DNA of 64,000 bases from Allacma fusca (taxonomy: Eukaryota; Arthropoda; Collembola; Symphypleona; Sminthuridae): the NCBI GenBank assembly GCA_947179485.1, contig OX359247.1, positions 25,148,801 through 25,212,800 on the forward strand, given 5' to 3'. A program made the translations under genes and the position numbers. Position 1 is the first letter of the stretch, and every line of letters begins with the position of its first letter. The notes beneath the pieces were generated by a model, which saw only the letters and a list, made by a program, of their open reading frames with translations, made no database searches and was not told the origin of the DNA. Positions 13,180 through 26,039 of the stretch are shown here, piece by piece.

Positions 13180-13680
13180 TAGGGGTCATTGATTTTAAAA
13201 TTCTCGTTTTCGCTTTTGGAAAAAATACGAGAACGAGATTTTCAAAACCGAGAGTATAGTGAGAGTAAACAATCAACGAGGTAAATGGGACGGCAAAAGC
13301 ATGGTTTTTATTGAACCATACATTACTTAATTATAATTTTCACAAAATCTGGGGATAGAACATGGAAGGTAATTGAATTTTCTTTAGGAGAAACAATCAA
13401 CAGTTATTTATTTTTGGGTATTAACAATTAAATTTGAAAGCAAATAAAGATCTTGAAAAATATAAATGGACACTCCAACAATAAAAAATAGGACCAAGAG
13501 TTGAAAAAATATTTTAATTCTTTCGACGGTAAAGTAAGACGCTGGCATTTTCAGCTTGTTACGGACTCAAGTAAGGTTTAAGTTCAAAGGGTATTCTCGG
13601 TTAATAAAACGAGCTGTCTCGTCCTCTCTTGTATAAAGAACGAGATAAACGAGAATCTCATCTCGTTATGCTCACCCCTA
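13180..13680. mobile_element. hAT-type MITE, 501 bp (CTCGTT family)
   Basis: The ends read TAGGGGTCA on the left and, reversed, TAGGGGTGA on the right, typical of one group of hAT termini. They are flanked by ATGTTTTG (13172-13179) and ATGTTTAG (13681-13688), an 8-bp target duplication with one mismatch, the size hAT transposases make. Near each end the motif CTCGTT and its complement AACGAG recur (left about 13202-13235, right about 13607-13670). There is no transposase ORF, so it would have depended on an autonomous relative. The mismatched duplication and short inverted repeats suggest an older copy. Confidence 0.65.
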
Positions 13681-13688
13681 ATGTTTAG

Positions 13689-15796
13689 GCCAAATTTTTC
13701 AGCAATTTAGCCTGCGGGTCTACGTATAACACCCACGCAATTTGGATAGATGCCATGATGAACCATCTACCCACATATTTGTTATCCAAGCTTGGTTGTG
13801 TGAGCTAGGATGAGAAAAATATTTGTCAGCACAGTTTATACATACATATTTGTTTAGAAGAAGTCGAATGCATTAATTTTTTTGTATATGCAAATAAAAA
13901 TTCAAACCAAAATTTGTGTCGGGGTTACCATGACGGTTTGAACAGGGTGTTGTACTTGGTTCTATCCTTAGTACTTGTGGATGTACATCGAGTTTCTCGT
14001 TTCTTATACAAATTATATAGTAGTAGGGGAAACAAATAGTATTTTAGAGTTTTACGACAATTTCCGCGACTCTTTTCGGGCGTCGAGTTCCTCAATTGTC
14101 CAGAGATCCTTTACCGTACATATTCATGTTGATAGCGTCAATTCACGTGAACATTCATATTTTTAGTAGGGGTCAGGTGCAACTTTTGTTTGTACATACA
14201 TACATACGTGTATCAATGCACTTGTTTTACCAGTCTGAATCATCGTCAACACGACATATGTAGTCTGCTATGTGCTACCAATCGGTCTACAAAATACAAA
14301 TCGATTGACATCAATAATAAATTTTCAGCTCAAATCAATGATGAGTCTTATTGCTAATGGGCGAGCTTTGTGCTTAACATGCCTGTACAGTAATAACTAA
14401 TAGTAAATCCCTACCTGTAGGACCAAAGCCTCTTGATTACCGTTAACAGCTTGTTCCCTAAAACTACAACCATGAAAATTAGGATACCCCACTTTATGAT
14501 GCTGCCGAAAAATATATGACCTTATTTAATTAAACATTTCAATTAAACAGTTATAGTGGTATGTATCTAACAAATTCACCTGAATAAGTCTGAATATCTA
14601 TTCCAGTTATGTATATTCTCGGTTAAGTAATGTAAAGGTGGCGGCACTAAAGACAAATTTTGCTTCACTATTCATTGTTTATGAGTATATAATCAGCCTG
14701 CAAAGTTGCAAATATTTTCATATATGATTTGTAATTTGCCGTCTTTTTTATTCTTTTGCTTTTGACTTCCTGTGAAAATTGAAATAGGCACGGGTTCGAT
14801 TAATGTTACACTCTATTTATTCAAAATTCTACATTCGTCAGGGTCACATCGGGGAGGGCTTTGGCGGTGATAAATGTGTCCATAGATAATTCTTTACCCG
14901 GTATTAGAGCTAGATAACTGGGATTTTCAGAGGTGGAATACTGAAATGCAAATTCTGAATGCAGTCCTGATTGTGTTTCGCGAGTTTATGTACATATGTG
15001 CTATCACTGATATTACACAAGCCGAAATTACGTTCTCTTTCGCATTTTTACTTGACAAACACACATTTACACACAGATGTACATACGTAGAAACGGTGAC
15101 AATCATTGGGTTACTCAAGGGAGTTGAAGTTGTAGATATGACTACATACACATTTGTAAATCCTTATAGCAAAGAATTCAATGAAGCTTTTGTGTAAGTA
15201 GGAGTTATAATCGCTTTAGAGACTCCAGGATGCGTTATGTGACTTCCTACATAATTTATTAGCAGTGTAAATGATTGATGAGAGTGTTTTATCACCTGCG
15301 AATTCAGACAAATGATGGAGTTATTTACAATTATATTACCGGGTACAAGAAATATGTATGTACATAATTTATTTGTAACTGATACATACTTAATTTTACA
15401 AAATTTGGGGAAAAAAGTATTTGCTAAATTTACCACTGCAATGGAGAGCAAAGCTTTTAAAACAGTATAATAGTATATACGGCATGTACATGCGTATGTA
15501 TGTATGTAGCCACGAATACATAAAATCGAAAAAATGTAAGAACGACTGCTGTTTTTAAGACTTTTGTGAATCTGTGAGGCATGGCAGAAGCTCAGAAAAA
15601 TGTATTACATAGTAATGTTATTACTGTATTTCTGTGTGCAAAATTAAATATTAATGTGACCTCAACATTTATCTCCATAGCTCCGATTATATCCCTGATA
15701 GATGTTTCTCCTTGCAGAAGTCAATTAAACACAGATATAACTAAAAACCTTCCGCACAGAATTCGGTAAAGGGCAATGATTGCTTAATCAAAGATT
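13689..15796. other. Non-coding stretch
   Basis: No supported gene. The open segment 15077-15193 (plus strand, CAG acceptor, GTAAGT donor, 38 codons) could be an exon but matches nothing I know. Short TACATA-type runs occur at about 14188-14207 and 15485-15507. Confidence 0.4.
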
Positions 15797-15804
15797 GTTC
15801 CGGC

Positions 15805-16673
15805 CAAAGATGGGCAACTGGTTTTCCTCGCCTGAAACCTTACCTCTACAAAGTAATCTCGATTGTCCTTCCTAATACCCTTCCTAAACCGGACTTTTGC
15901 TGATTTCCTTTTTCCTAAAAATGGGCATATAATTGCCCTTCCTATTTCCTTGTCAGATTATTAAATTGCCTAGTAGGGCCTAAAATGCCTATATAGTTCA
16001 GTCTGAATTCCCTTTGTTCAGCCTTAGTTGGTTGGGTATGCCTTTGCCGGTTTGGTCAAAATTGTACATTTCTTTACGAATAGCGTTGAGAAACAATATA
16101 CATTAACATAAGCGGGTAAATATGATAATTGTCATCATTTCAAATGTATATTGTTAGACGAACACATGATAAGTTCCAAGTTTGGATTGATTTTCTGGAA
16201 GATATATTTTAACGTTAGCAGCATTCAGAATATTAATGTACGAAAAATAAACCCTGTTCACTGCACACCATGAAATCTACGGAAACACCGAATCTAGACG
16301 TCTAACTATTAGTGGGGTCCATATGAGTAGAATTTCTTCACAGTTTGTTTTTGACTCTGTCGTTTATTCAACGTTATACGGTCCAATACAAATAACTAGC
16401 AGAAATCATACACACCAGTTTCATCTCTTGCCGATTTTTGGCATCAAATATGTCTTCCCGGTAGCCCTTCTTAGGATCCTTCCAATCCCCTCACCCTTCC
16501 TATGAACTTGCCTATTATTTTACTTATTCTCAGCCTTCCTATTCTATTTCCTAGTTTTGACATAAATTATACAACCTTCCTAGTTCCTTTCCTAAAAACC
16601 TATCCGTTTTGCTTTCCTTCCTTCCTAGTTTCCTATTTACAAGGCCTAGTTTCAGGCGAGGTGCCCATCTTTG
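15805..16673. mobile_element. hAT-type MITE, 869 bp (CCTTCCTA family), perfect 8-bp TSD
   Basis: Both ends carry the 12-bp inverted repeat CAAAGATGGGCA, close to classic hAT termini, and a second inverted block CCTCGCCTGAAAC, separated from the first by 8 extra bases on the left. The flanks are identical 8-mers, GTTCCGGC at 15797-15804 and 16674-16681. Inside each end the motif CCTTCCTA or TTCCTA recurs many times, in the same orientation at both ends (about 15868-15955 and 16468-16632). No transposase is encoded, so this is a non-autonomous element moved in trans. Confidence 0.9.
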
Positions 16674-16681
16674 GTTCCGGC

Positions 16682-17781
16682 ATTTTTATGCAATCAGTCA
16701 ACATATTTTGTAATCATTGTAAAATTGCATTTTCGTAATACATTTGTGCACAACTTGTTTTGCTAGTCAATGTATAGATACATACTTAAAAATATCAACG
16801 CTCAGACTTCAATATTTAATGCCGACCCTACACTATGTATGAAACAAACGTTTGTATTATGTAAACAAAAAAATTGAAATGTTTTTTAAATACAACTCAA
16901 AATTAATTTCAGACCAAGTCAGAACATGTAATACAATAAATTATTGTTTGACGCAATTCCCAGAGCGTTCAGAATCCGCACATAATTTACATTTCAAGAT
17001 TTTTAGGCGGAAACTACTCTCTTTATTTCATTGGCAAAAACGTACTGAAATGAATGGTTCGTATATTGTTGCACTTACTTTGCAAAGTTGCTACATCCAT
17101 TAGGCAACAAGTTCCCATTTGTACTGGTGTCGAAACCGATATTATTGTGTGTACATACGTACACACCTACAAGCAGTTTGTGGAGCGTATAATTGCATTG
17201 TGGACCCTTGGAGTTTGTGGAAAGTTTAAACCAGAGATGTAATCAAGCATAAAAGCTAGATCCTGTTACGGGTTTTCTTTGTATAGGTTTAAAAAGAATA
17301 CGAGTGCGAAGAACGTATACATATGCAAAACGGGATAAGTAGACGTTTAGAAATTGGAAATTCCAGATAAGTAAGAAAAACGATACGATTTATCTCATTC
17401 TTATATTTTTTTTATGTACGTCATCAGGTTTTTAGTACTTTATAGAAGCCTCCGTGTTACCAGGAAGTCATTGACACTCCCATAGCTTTCGTACCCTCAC
17501 CCAATATTATTATTACTGAACCTTCAAAAACTGAAAAATATCCTTGAATTCAGCACAAAATGACATGTGGTTTATGTTCATATTGAATTGTGGAACGTTT
17601 GATTTTGCAGTTTTCTCAACCTCCTTGAATACGATGTATTTTAGGCATCAGCCATGTACCCCTGTTGTCTGATAAATCAGTGTAGAGGTATCTTTGGTTT
17701 CATTATTCTAAATTAATTTTGCTAATGAATCGTGCAAGAACATTATGCAAGTGTTCTTTCCTTAATGATAGAGATACATAC
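16682..17781. other. Non-coding stretch
   Basis: Nothing recognisable on either strand beyond short chance ORFs; a TACGTACACA-type palindromic run lies at about 17148-17165. Confidence 0.4.
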
Positions 17782-17874
17782 TTCTAATTCTCCTTGAGAG
17801 AATTCTAATTTCTCCTTGGTTGATGAAACACGTCCAGCACCGAGCCTCACAGGTACCACAGCAACTTCTAAGTT
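17782..17874 (-). CDS. Possible internal exon of an unrecognised gene
   Basis: On the minus strand a 93-bp segment follows the acceptor TTATTATTTCAG and ends at the donor GTATGT. One frame is open as exactly 31 codons, giving a peptide with VAVVPVRLGAG and a charged tail containing STKEKLEF. A second frame is also open, so coding status is unproven. I found no phase-compatible neighbour with confidence; a candidate at about 14414-14456 does not fit the preferred frame. No family is recognised. Confidence 0.25.
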
Positions 17875-20800
17875 CTGAAATAATAATTATGATATGATAA
17901 ATGTGAGCCATTCCTAAGCATTACTATTTGTATTCTGTATAGCAATAAAATTATTGTGGATTCTGCTGCTGGCACGAGTATTGATAATTAACAAAACCTT
18001 CCATCAGCTGTAACCTTGACATGATGCAAGTTCAAAATTTGGATGAAAAGGTTATCAACTTTCCATTAAACCATATCGTATTTGCTTTGTGTTTGCTACA
18101 CTATTGTTCTACTCCTGCTCACAATCAGATGGATCGATACGTATCCCTCGTATGTAAATATGCACTTGCAATAAAAATAATAATTTATTGAGGGATTCTC
18201 ATAACACCGATTTTTATCATTTAATTAATATTAAACGGGTAAAATGTGTTCAATGGCCTGAATGTGTAGCAAATGCTTTTGCAAATGTTCTAAAATTTGA
18301 TGATTGTCCTTTGTTAATATTTGCGGCTAGAAATGAGGGGTAGAATGCAAACATTGCTTTGTACTATAGTACATTCTTGAAGTATCTGTATCTGTAAGAA
18401 ACCTCTCTGAATATCTTTGGCCATGCAGTTCCAGAGGTTTAAGATTACTGATCAAAACATTCTAAAATTCCTTCCAATTTTTTGGGATGTATGTATCTAA
18501 CGTTGTCTTCAGCAATCTTATATATAAGTATTACACTATATCTCGTAATGATGGTAGCCGTTGCTACAAAGTGTAGCTGACGGAACGAGAGTTTATGCAG
18601 TGAAGGTTAATCCTAAATTGGATATAATTAAAATGATTAATAAAAGTCAATCAGGATTCACAAATTCACTCCAAGAATTCTTGTAAGATTAGTATTACAA
18701 GAAATGCAGCAGACTACTAAAGTATACAGAATTGCACTAATAATAAAGCTTTGCTCCTAATATAAGTAGTTAGCAATATATATAAAGGAATATTTACCAA
18801 TGATAGAAGGGCAAATTCATTGAACGCTACGTAAAATAACACATGTATGTATGTATATACATATGTGCATGCGCATCCTCAACAAACTCCAAACTTATGT
18901 GGAGGATTGCTTCCCGTCAGTACATATACATACATATATACATACATACATACATATGAATTTGTATCTGGCATCTTCTGGAGGTAACTCAACTCCCTCG
19001 CTTCCATCACTTCTCTCCATTTAATGCATTCACTCTTGCCGTTGCACTTTCCAGTTTGAAGGTTTTGAAGGTTATACTCATAAGAATGATGTTACAGGTT
19101 AGAATTTCAATCCGACGGGGAACAGTTTGGAATTTCCAAACATTTTTGCCCGTTTCCGTAAACCTGTTTGACATTTGAAACCAACGTTAACTGATTTTTT
19201 TCAATCAGTTTATGATACATTTTGAAACCACTCTTGTAAAGTCCCCAAAGCCTTTGTATGGCTTAAGTTACTAGCGCTGTGGGCTATCCATCCATTAGTT
19301 GAAATTGAACGGCAAAGGAGAGACAAGCTGAAATGTTTCACTGAGACCTGGAAAAAAAGGGTTTAGATTGTTTTTCTGGGAATTGTCCCAACTGAACCCA
19401 AGCATTCTCCAACATGAAAGCTCTTCTCCCAGTTCCAGCTCCTTATTTGATGACTGGACGTTCCAAATGGTTGTTATCAATGTTCCCTGAACTGTTTTTT
19501 GAAAAATTTATTTAACCTAATTTATGTTAGATGTGACCACAAGTTTAGAGTCCTCGATTTGTCCTTTTTCTATTGGCATGCTTATAAAATAACAATAAAT
19601 ACTGTACAATGTACATACTATATTCTGATTTGCAACTGCAATCCTCAAAGGTACATGCTATGGTTATGCGGTGCGGATGTAAAACTCTCCACAGACTTCG
19701 TGTAATATGCCATGGATTTGAAACCACGTAAAAATACATTGCTACGTTGAGGCGTACCTTTTGGAACTGGTACTATTGAAAGCATCATTTCATCCATATA
19801 TGTATATCTAATATTTAAGTCGTAAACTGGAGACAAGGAAAAGAATATTTTGCAAAGAAGAAAAATTTTGGCTCCGGCCTGAAATGGTAGACACAGGTCA
19901 CAATGTTGGATCTGCAGTTCAATAGTGTAAACATTTTCGTTCCAAGTTTGACAAACTGTGATGAAGTGAATTACTGCTAAACCCCAAAACCGCATAGTTT
20001 GTTCTATCTATAACTAATAGCGACTTCAACATGAGTCATCCTCTTCCAGCATTATTTTATACATGCATATCGCATGCAGTCATTCCTTATGTACAGATAT
20101 ACATAAAGCACGTAAGGACACCGTACATCCTGCATAATACAGCGGTTAGGTTTAGTTTCGAAATATTTATCTACAGTGTATTTTAATATGACATATGTGT
20201 TGAAACCCACACTATTGAATTATTACTACTCGGCTCTAATTTAATTACTACGGAATATGTATAGACCAAAATAGCGAGACTGGGACGGTAAATTAAAGTA
20301 ATAAAAAAAACCAAGGTAGCAGCGTTTACTGCTCTGTCCTAGTATATGCACCTTTCAAATTCAAAAGGCCGTTGTAAAAATGGTAGGACATGGGGAGCTG
20401 CAACATTTGCACAAAAAAACTCTACGTAATAATTTCATATTACCTAATTAACTTCGTTTAAAGCCTCCCTCGTCCTAAGCAAAAGAGTATCACCTTCGAG
20501 ATACTTCTGAACACATCTGCAGTTTTTATAACTTTCAACGTGCTATAGTTCTTCGTTTTAGAAATCCGTCCATACAATTTCCTTGATGTTGCCATCCACT
20601 TGAAAAATACAAGCTCACCCATCCAAGCCAGCTGCTGTTGTGCTTAGTGGAGCGATATTCACTGGAAAGTACATGACATTGTTTTTGCTGTTCTTGTAAA
20701 AACTATACACGATTTCACGTGTGTACGTAGTAAGTACGTCCAATGAAAAGCACCTTTAATTACGTCATAGGAGCCCTGGCCTCCGCACATCATCGGTATC

Positions 20801-20943
20801 TTATCTACAATGATTTTAAAGCCATTCTCTAAATCACTACCTGCTGGATTGCTAGTGTGTAAACATTACTAATCTGGATTGCAAGGTTTATTCGTGGAGT
20901 AATAAATTATTTTATTTTATTGGTCCCCTTAGATTTTTTCAAA
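17875..20943. other. Non-coding stretch upstream of the APMAP-like gene
   Basis: No supported gene. It includes a minus-strand ORF at 19645-19995 with a signal-like start that I do not recognise. The sequence just before 20944 (TTGGTCCCCTTAG) could be a splice acceptor for a 5-prime untranslated exon, so the promoter of the APMAP-like gene may lie anywhere in this stretch. Confidence 0.4.
18843..18958. repeat. TACA/TATA microsatellite cluster
   Basis: Two TACATA/TATGTA-rich tracts (18843-18868 and 18921-18958) flank about 50 bp of ordinary sequence. They are the longest examples of the TACATATGTA-type runs scattered through the window. Confidence 0.8.
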
Positions 20944-23900
20944 ATGCTGAACAAATTGTCCAGTATATTATTATATGGTGCTCTAGCAACTATGCTGTTG
21001 GTAGTTCTACCTGGATTTCCTCCCTACATACATTTTAAATCATTTAAGTAAGTTTTTAATAACTGGACAGTGAGGGCAGCAGGAGTAGTCCAGCACTGAA
21101 TGTACTCAACTACCATCGCTGAGGAATGGCTTCAAAGCCCAGTGCCCCTGCTGTCGCGGAGGTGAGGGAAAGAGAGAGATAGATGTTGGGTTCTGTGGGA
21201 TGTACTGCTAGTTAGCACACACCCAACGCTCACTTCAACGTGAGTGGATTTACCGAGCCATTGGGATAGTGGTGTCCCTGCCATAGCTTGACAGTGCACC
21301 CACAGTTCGTCGTGGGATATTATCTCCTTCTATGTTACCTTGCTCTCTCTCCTCCATAGTTTAAGCAAATTAGGTTAAGATTATTGGGCTGCGTCCCATC
21401 CCCCAATTAACATGCAATGTAAACAATGAATTGTAAGATTGTCATAGTATGTGTACTTAAAGACAATAAAGAGAATAACTGGACAGTGACGGATTACCCT
21501 CTTGTACACATTACATTTGAAGTTTCTCTTTTCTGAAGGCTCGCACGCGGACAAGATATGACTGGTAAGCTGGTCCCGAACTTTGCATTAGATAAAGCGA
21601 CTCCTGTAGATGATCAAATCTTTGGATCGGAGTCCCTAGCTCTCCGTGGCAGTACTTTATACACAGCGGTAGTAGGCGGTGAGGTACTCGAAATAGAGGA
21701 ATTAAAAGAGGGAGCCCGCGTCAGGAAAATTGGACGCTTGGGGGAGCCATGTGGTACATTTATACAGCCATATATTTTTTTACTTAAGTACTGACAAAAA
21801 TTGTATATTATTTAAGCAATTAATATTTATTACAAATTCCAGCAGAAGAAAATATTGCTTGTGGCCTCCCTTTAGGCATCCGGCTAGATGCAAGAGGAAA
21901 TCTAGTTATTATTGATGCTTACCAAGGGATTGTTGGCGTCAATCCGAAGTCAGGTGATAAACTACCTCAAACGTATATTTCCAAAGTAGTAGAGCTAAAT
22001 CATTAATAATACAATAATATCAGCGATAGAACTTCCAATTATAAAACGTCAATCAGTGGAGACGGAGAGTAATGTTAATGCTATGCTAATGTCCAAGTTC
22101 TTGTGCTGCTGTGATTTTAAAGGAGCGAGATTGAGTTACTTTTCCCGAAGTGACCCAATCGAAGGGGTTCCTCCCAAAATTCCAAATGATCTGGATATTG
22201 CTAAGGATGGGACAATATACTGGTCGGATTTTTCAAGTAATTTTGAAGCACATGAATTTGCCCTTAAATATATGGGGGATAATAGTGGTAGACTGATTAA
22301 ATTTGACCCGAAAACAAAGAAAAATACAGTACTTATCTCTGGACTCTTCGGTCCTAATGGAATTCAGCTCTCTGAGAAAGAAGATTATGTTCTTGTAAAT
22401 GAAGCCATTAAATCAAGAACCTTGAGGTAGTTTCGTCTGTACGATATTTTTTTTTACAATGTTTGGACGTGAATTAATGTACAGTCCTTTCTTATTTTTT
22501 ATTTATTTATTTGGTATAATTAAGGTACTACTTGAAGGGTCCAAAAGCAGGAACATTTGATGTATTTTTAGACGGTATACCTGGTGTCCCTGATAACATT
22601 CGACCGAATGGTAGAGGGGGATATTTTATTGCTATGAGGTTCGAAAGATCTTCTGCGGTGGGTGATCAATAAGAACTTTTTCATAATTTGCAACTTCCTG
22701 TCGGTAACCTTATGAATAAGTAATTAATAGTTGAAGTGTGGTGTCTAATTAGAAAAGTTTGTATTCACAGGTGGAGTATTTAGGCCCACTTCCTCAACTA
22801 AGAAAACTCTTATTCAGACTTCAATGGTTTGCCTTGACTGGATTGTCAATTGTGGAAAGAACACACATATTTGAAAAAGATAGGATGAACCTACTGAAAC
22901 ATTATGTATGATGAACATACACAAAGGGTGTCGAAAATTTTTTTTTGTTCCTCATTAGGTCATATAAGTGGGTTCGTTAAAAAAATACTTTTTAGAGCAT
23001 CATTTTCCTTGCGGGCTTTATGAGATGCAAAGATGAAACTAGATCAACCCACTATGACGGGGTGACCAAATGAATGAAGCAAAGTCAGGACTCTTTCCGG
23101 AACACTTTTATCCAGTTTTTCATTTCGGAATTAACAACCACTCTTTTGAACGCATGGGTTTGTATAATATTGTGGCCGGGATATTTCCTAGAAGTTGTTC
23201 TCATTCACAGGGTACAGCTTTCAGATATTATCTGAGGGTTTTCCGCTCTCATTTTAGTTTTCCCTGTATTAGATACTTGAAAAATGTTATTTTGCGGTAA
23301 CAAATAATTCTATAGCTTTGGTAACCTTAATATTTAAATTTGAAACAAGGCGTTTTAAAGTTATTCACCCCCACCCTAAAACTACTATCATGCTGTCTTT
23401 TAATTTTGTATTCCTTATTTCCTGTAATCTTGGCACAGATTTTAACCTCCCGTGTCCAGATTACTCTGTAAAATTATGTTTATGATACGACCGTTTGAAG
23501 TACAAATAATTGCATGGACTATATTGAAAATGAGCGTAAAAAAAGAAAACTTAAACTTAAAACTACAGAGTACACAAAGCATGAATATTATCAAATTTCC
23601 AGAAATAATCCCAACTTTGCTTCATTTCTTTGATTGACCTAGAATATTCATTGTATTTTTAAAGCCCGAAAGAATATTCTCTACAAAATCAAAGAAGGAA
23701 ATTATTTCATATGCCAGCTTATATGACTTTTAAATGGGTAAAATTAAAATGTTTCACAATACCCTATACGCGACAATTACAACATCACACATTTGAAAAC
23801 TAATTTACCAAAACAAGCCTGTAATTGCAATCATTTTAAGTGTTTCCATGAAATTTGATAGGTTGAAAATTTTGGTACCATGGGATTTGATGACAGTAAA

Positions 23901-24166
23901 GGCAGTGTTCTTGAATTGGATGGAAACGGAAACATACTCGCCTGGTACAAGACCAAGACTAGCAAGGTTTGGGCATGCAATAAAAGTAGTCTTATAATTT
24001 ACTTATGCCCCCGAAATGTATGATTTGATGATAGAATTCTTAATGTTGAAATTTTAAACAGATGTTCGGGATTACCCAAGTAACGGCTGGAAAATCATAT
24101 GCGTATTTTAACAGTATAGCAGATGATAAAATTTGGAAAATGAGTCTTAAAGATTTGAAAAACTAG
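20944..24166 (+). CDS. APMAP/hemomucin-like membrane protein (strictosidine-synthase-like beta-propeller), eight exons
   Basis: Exons are 20944-21047, 21539-21753, 21843-21953, 22123-22426, 22525-22657, 22771-22905, 23862-23966 and 24062-24166 (stop TAG). All introns are GT-AG and the phases agree at each junction, giving 1,212 nt and 403 aa, close to the roughly 415 aa of vertebrate APMAP. A membrane anchor occupies about residues 8-27, predicting a type II membrane protein with the propeller outside or in the lumen. Family landmarks in order: GSESLALRG, CGLPLGIR, IIDAYQG, NDLDIAKDGTIYWSDFSS, FGPNGIQLS, VPDNIRPNGRGGYF, VLELDGNGNIL. The family resembles strictosidine synthase and paraoxonase-type hydrolases; APMAP has reported arylesterase activity, while Drosophila hemomucin is a surface glycoprotein, so substrate is not implied. 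The start has AAA before ATG and opens directly into the anchor. Intron 1 carries a SINE. No disruption is seen. Confidence 0.92.
21074..21473 (+). mobile_element. tRNA-derived SINE, 400 bp, in intron 1 of the APMAP-like gene
   Basis: The body is flanked by a perfect 16-bp duplication, AATAACTGGACAGTGA (21058-21073 and 21474-21489), the mark of LINE-driven insertion. The first about 82 nt look like a tRNA: GGGCAGCAGG at the start can pair with CCTGCTGTC near position 80; TAGTCCAGCAC matches polymerase III box A at 9 of 11 positions; CTTCAAAGC matches box B at 8 of 9 with normal spacing. A roughly 320-nt unrelated body follows, ending in an A-rich tail with AATAAAGAG rather than a poly(A) run. 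The perfect duplication implies a fairly recent insertion. Inserted in the sense direction and well inside the intron, it should not disturb splicing. Confidence 0.85.
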
Positions 24167-24398
24167 CTGTCAAAATATGAGTGTAAAATATTTTCACTTG
24201 GAAAACTAAATTTTTAGTTACAGCAGAACATTTTCCCATTTTAATACATTTTTTTGAATTTTTATTTTCTTCGGAAGCTATTTACAGATTTTTCAACATA
24301 AATTAAAAAATATGTGTACATCTTGAGTAGGAGCAATTATGCTATTTTGAAAGTCGTTTATTTAGTCGCTAAACTTTAACATTAATTGTGTGATCCGC

Positions 24399-24404
24399 AA
24401 TAAA
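24399..24404 (+). terminator. Likely polyadenylation signal AATAAA of the APMAP-like gene
   Basis: A canonical AATAAA lies about 235 bp after the stop codon in AT-rich sequence with no closer canonical hexamer noted. The cleavage site itself cannot be read. Confidence 0.5.
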
Positions 24405-25592
24405 TTGTTTAATTCTTTGAGGAAGGCTGAGTCAACAAATTTTCCTGCTGGTTACATTTACATATACAGTAAAAGTATCGTTTCATGCAATTAAAAAATA
24501 CCCGCTCACCTTTACTTGCTCGTTATATTTTTCCAACTCTAACCAGTCATTGGGGTACAATCACATTAATGGTAGCCAGAATGTAATTTAAAACTAAAAG
24601 TTAAGATCACACATCTAATGGATTTTCTCTTTAACGCGTTCATGTCGTACAAATAGATGTGAATCCCTAGAGATTTACACCACATCGTTACTATGAGAAT
24701 ATTCTACCCAGGGCCGGGATAGATTTTTATCCTCTCCTTTGCCACTCTCATTTTCATTAAACTAGTAAATCGTATGTAACTTGATTTTTAAGCTGCAATG
24801 AACTTTTGTATTATTCATAGACGCATTGGTGATTCAATTAGTTAATTACACGCTTCCATGACATCGTTAATTACTGCCTGAGACATGATATTTTCGAGAG
24901 TCAGTTTCATTGAATGTATTAACTGGTGGTAAAAGGTTTTACTGTGACTAGTAATTACTTATGTATGCTAGCCAATACTAAACTCAATGATGGGAATAGC
25001 ATTCAAAGAGACCATGATTATTAGTATTTAGCAGTGGTACCAATGCCAGGGTAACATGTCACTAACCCTTTATAACATCGACATGATTTTCCGTAAAAAA
25101 ACAAATTCATTCAATACAAAGTCTGCTTCTTGTTCCCTATTTAACCACAGTTTCCTGTGCTTCCAGTTGTGGGTTAACAGCTAACAAAGCAGTATTGCAG
25201 TGAAATTTTACTATAAGAGAACCCCTGAAAAGTTCATCTGCTCTGTTGTCCCAAAAATGTGTGGGTTTTACAGTATTTTATTAAATTTTCGACTGGCATA
25301 TGAGCATTATACGCGTACAGTATAAGACATTTGTAAGATATAGGGATTGTCTTAGAATGACATTTACTGCAATTTCTTTGTAAACAACCTTTGTATATCA
25401 AAATTTTGTTAAAATGCAATTCAATATTAGATGTGATTGGAGATCAAATTAATACAAATTGGCAACAAAATAAGTGACAAAAAAACACATTTGCATATGT
25501 TCATGCACACATCATAAATATATCCGGGATTCAGACCCAGTTGAGGGGCAGTTCAGTGTGATACGCCTGTCTGTATGGATACATGATAGGAA
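24405..25592. other. Non-coding stretch
   Basis: AT-rich sequence between the APMAP-like gene and the DIRS element; nothing recognised on either strand. Confidence 0.4.
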
Positions 25593-25800
25593 ATAATTGG
25601 AAATTAAACGAGACTTACCTGGAAGTTGAAGTTTGATTGTAATTATGTATATTCTCCTGTTGTCCACGATGTATAAGGAAAAACAGTTCACCATGTGTAG
25701 ATTCCCTTCATGGAATATACTTAGTCACCCATATATTTAAAGCCAAATGCGAAAACTCCCCATCACCCCACTCTCCCGCAACAATACCGTCAGTTCCTTC
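25593..25800. repeat. DIRS left terminus (extension plus inverted terminal repeat)
   Basis: Positions 25642-25800 are the inverse complement of 30387-30542 with few differences. The outer about 49 bp are found elsewhere only as the inverse copy inside the internal complementary region. Confidence 0.85.
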
Positions 25801-25839
25801 AAAGACATGTTTCGAGCCCTCCGGGTGGGTCGGGAGGGT

Positions 25840-25980
25840 CCTTATACATCGTGGACAACAGGAGAATATACATAATTACAATCAAACTTCAACTTCCAGG
25901 TAAGTCTCGTTTAATTTCCAATTATATACATCTCCTGTTGTCCACTTAGTATAAGGAAAAACAGTTCACCATGTGTAGAT
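25840..25980. repeat. DIRS internal complementary region
   Basis: Positions 25840-25925 are the inverse of the left end (about 25593-25678), and 25921-25980 the inverse of the outer right end. The overlap ATTAT marks where the two ends meet in the proposed circular intermediate. Confidence 0.85.
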
Positions 25981-26039
25981 GTTTAAAGATGGCGAAGAAA
26001 CATAAACAGTATATTGTGAGTGAAAATTTTAATTAACAC

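Noticed and set aside
19645-19995. Minus-strand ORF with a signal-peptide-like start
   Set aside because: No cleavage-site logic, domain or conserved cysteine pattern beyond the first 20 residues.
23070-23300. ORF inside intron 6 of the APMAP-like gene
   Set aside because: Not in phase with the gene, no domain; ordinary intronic sequence.
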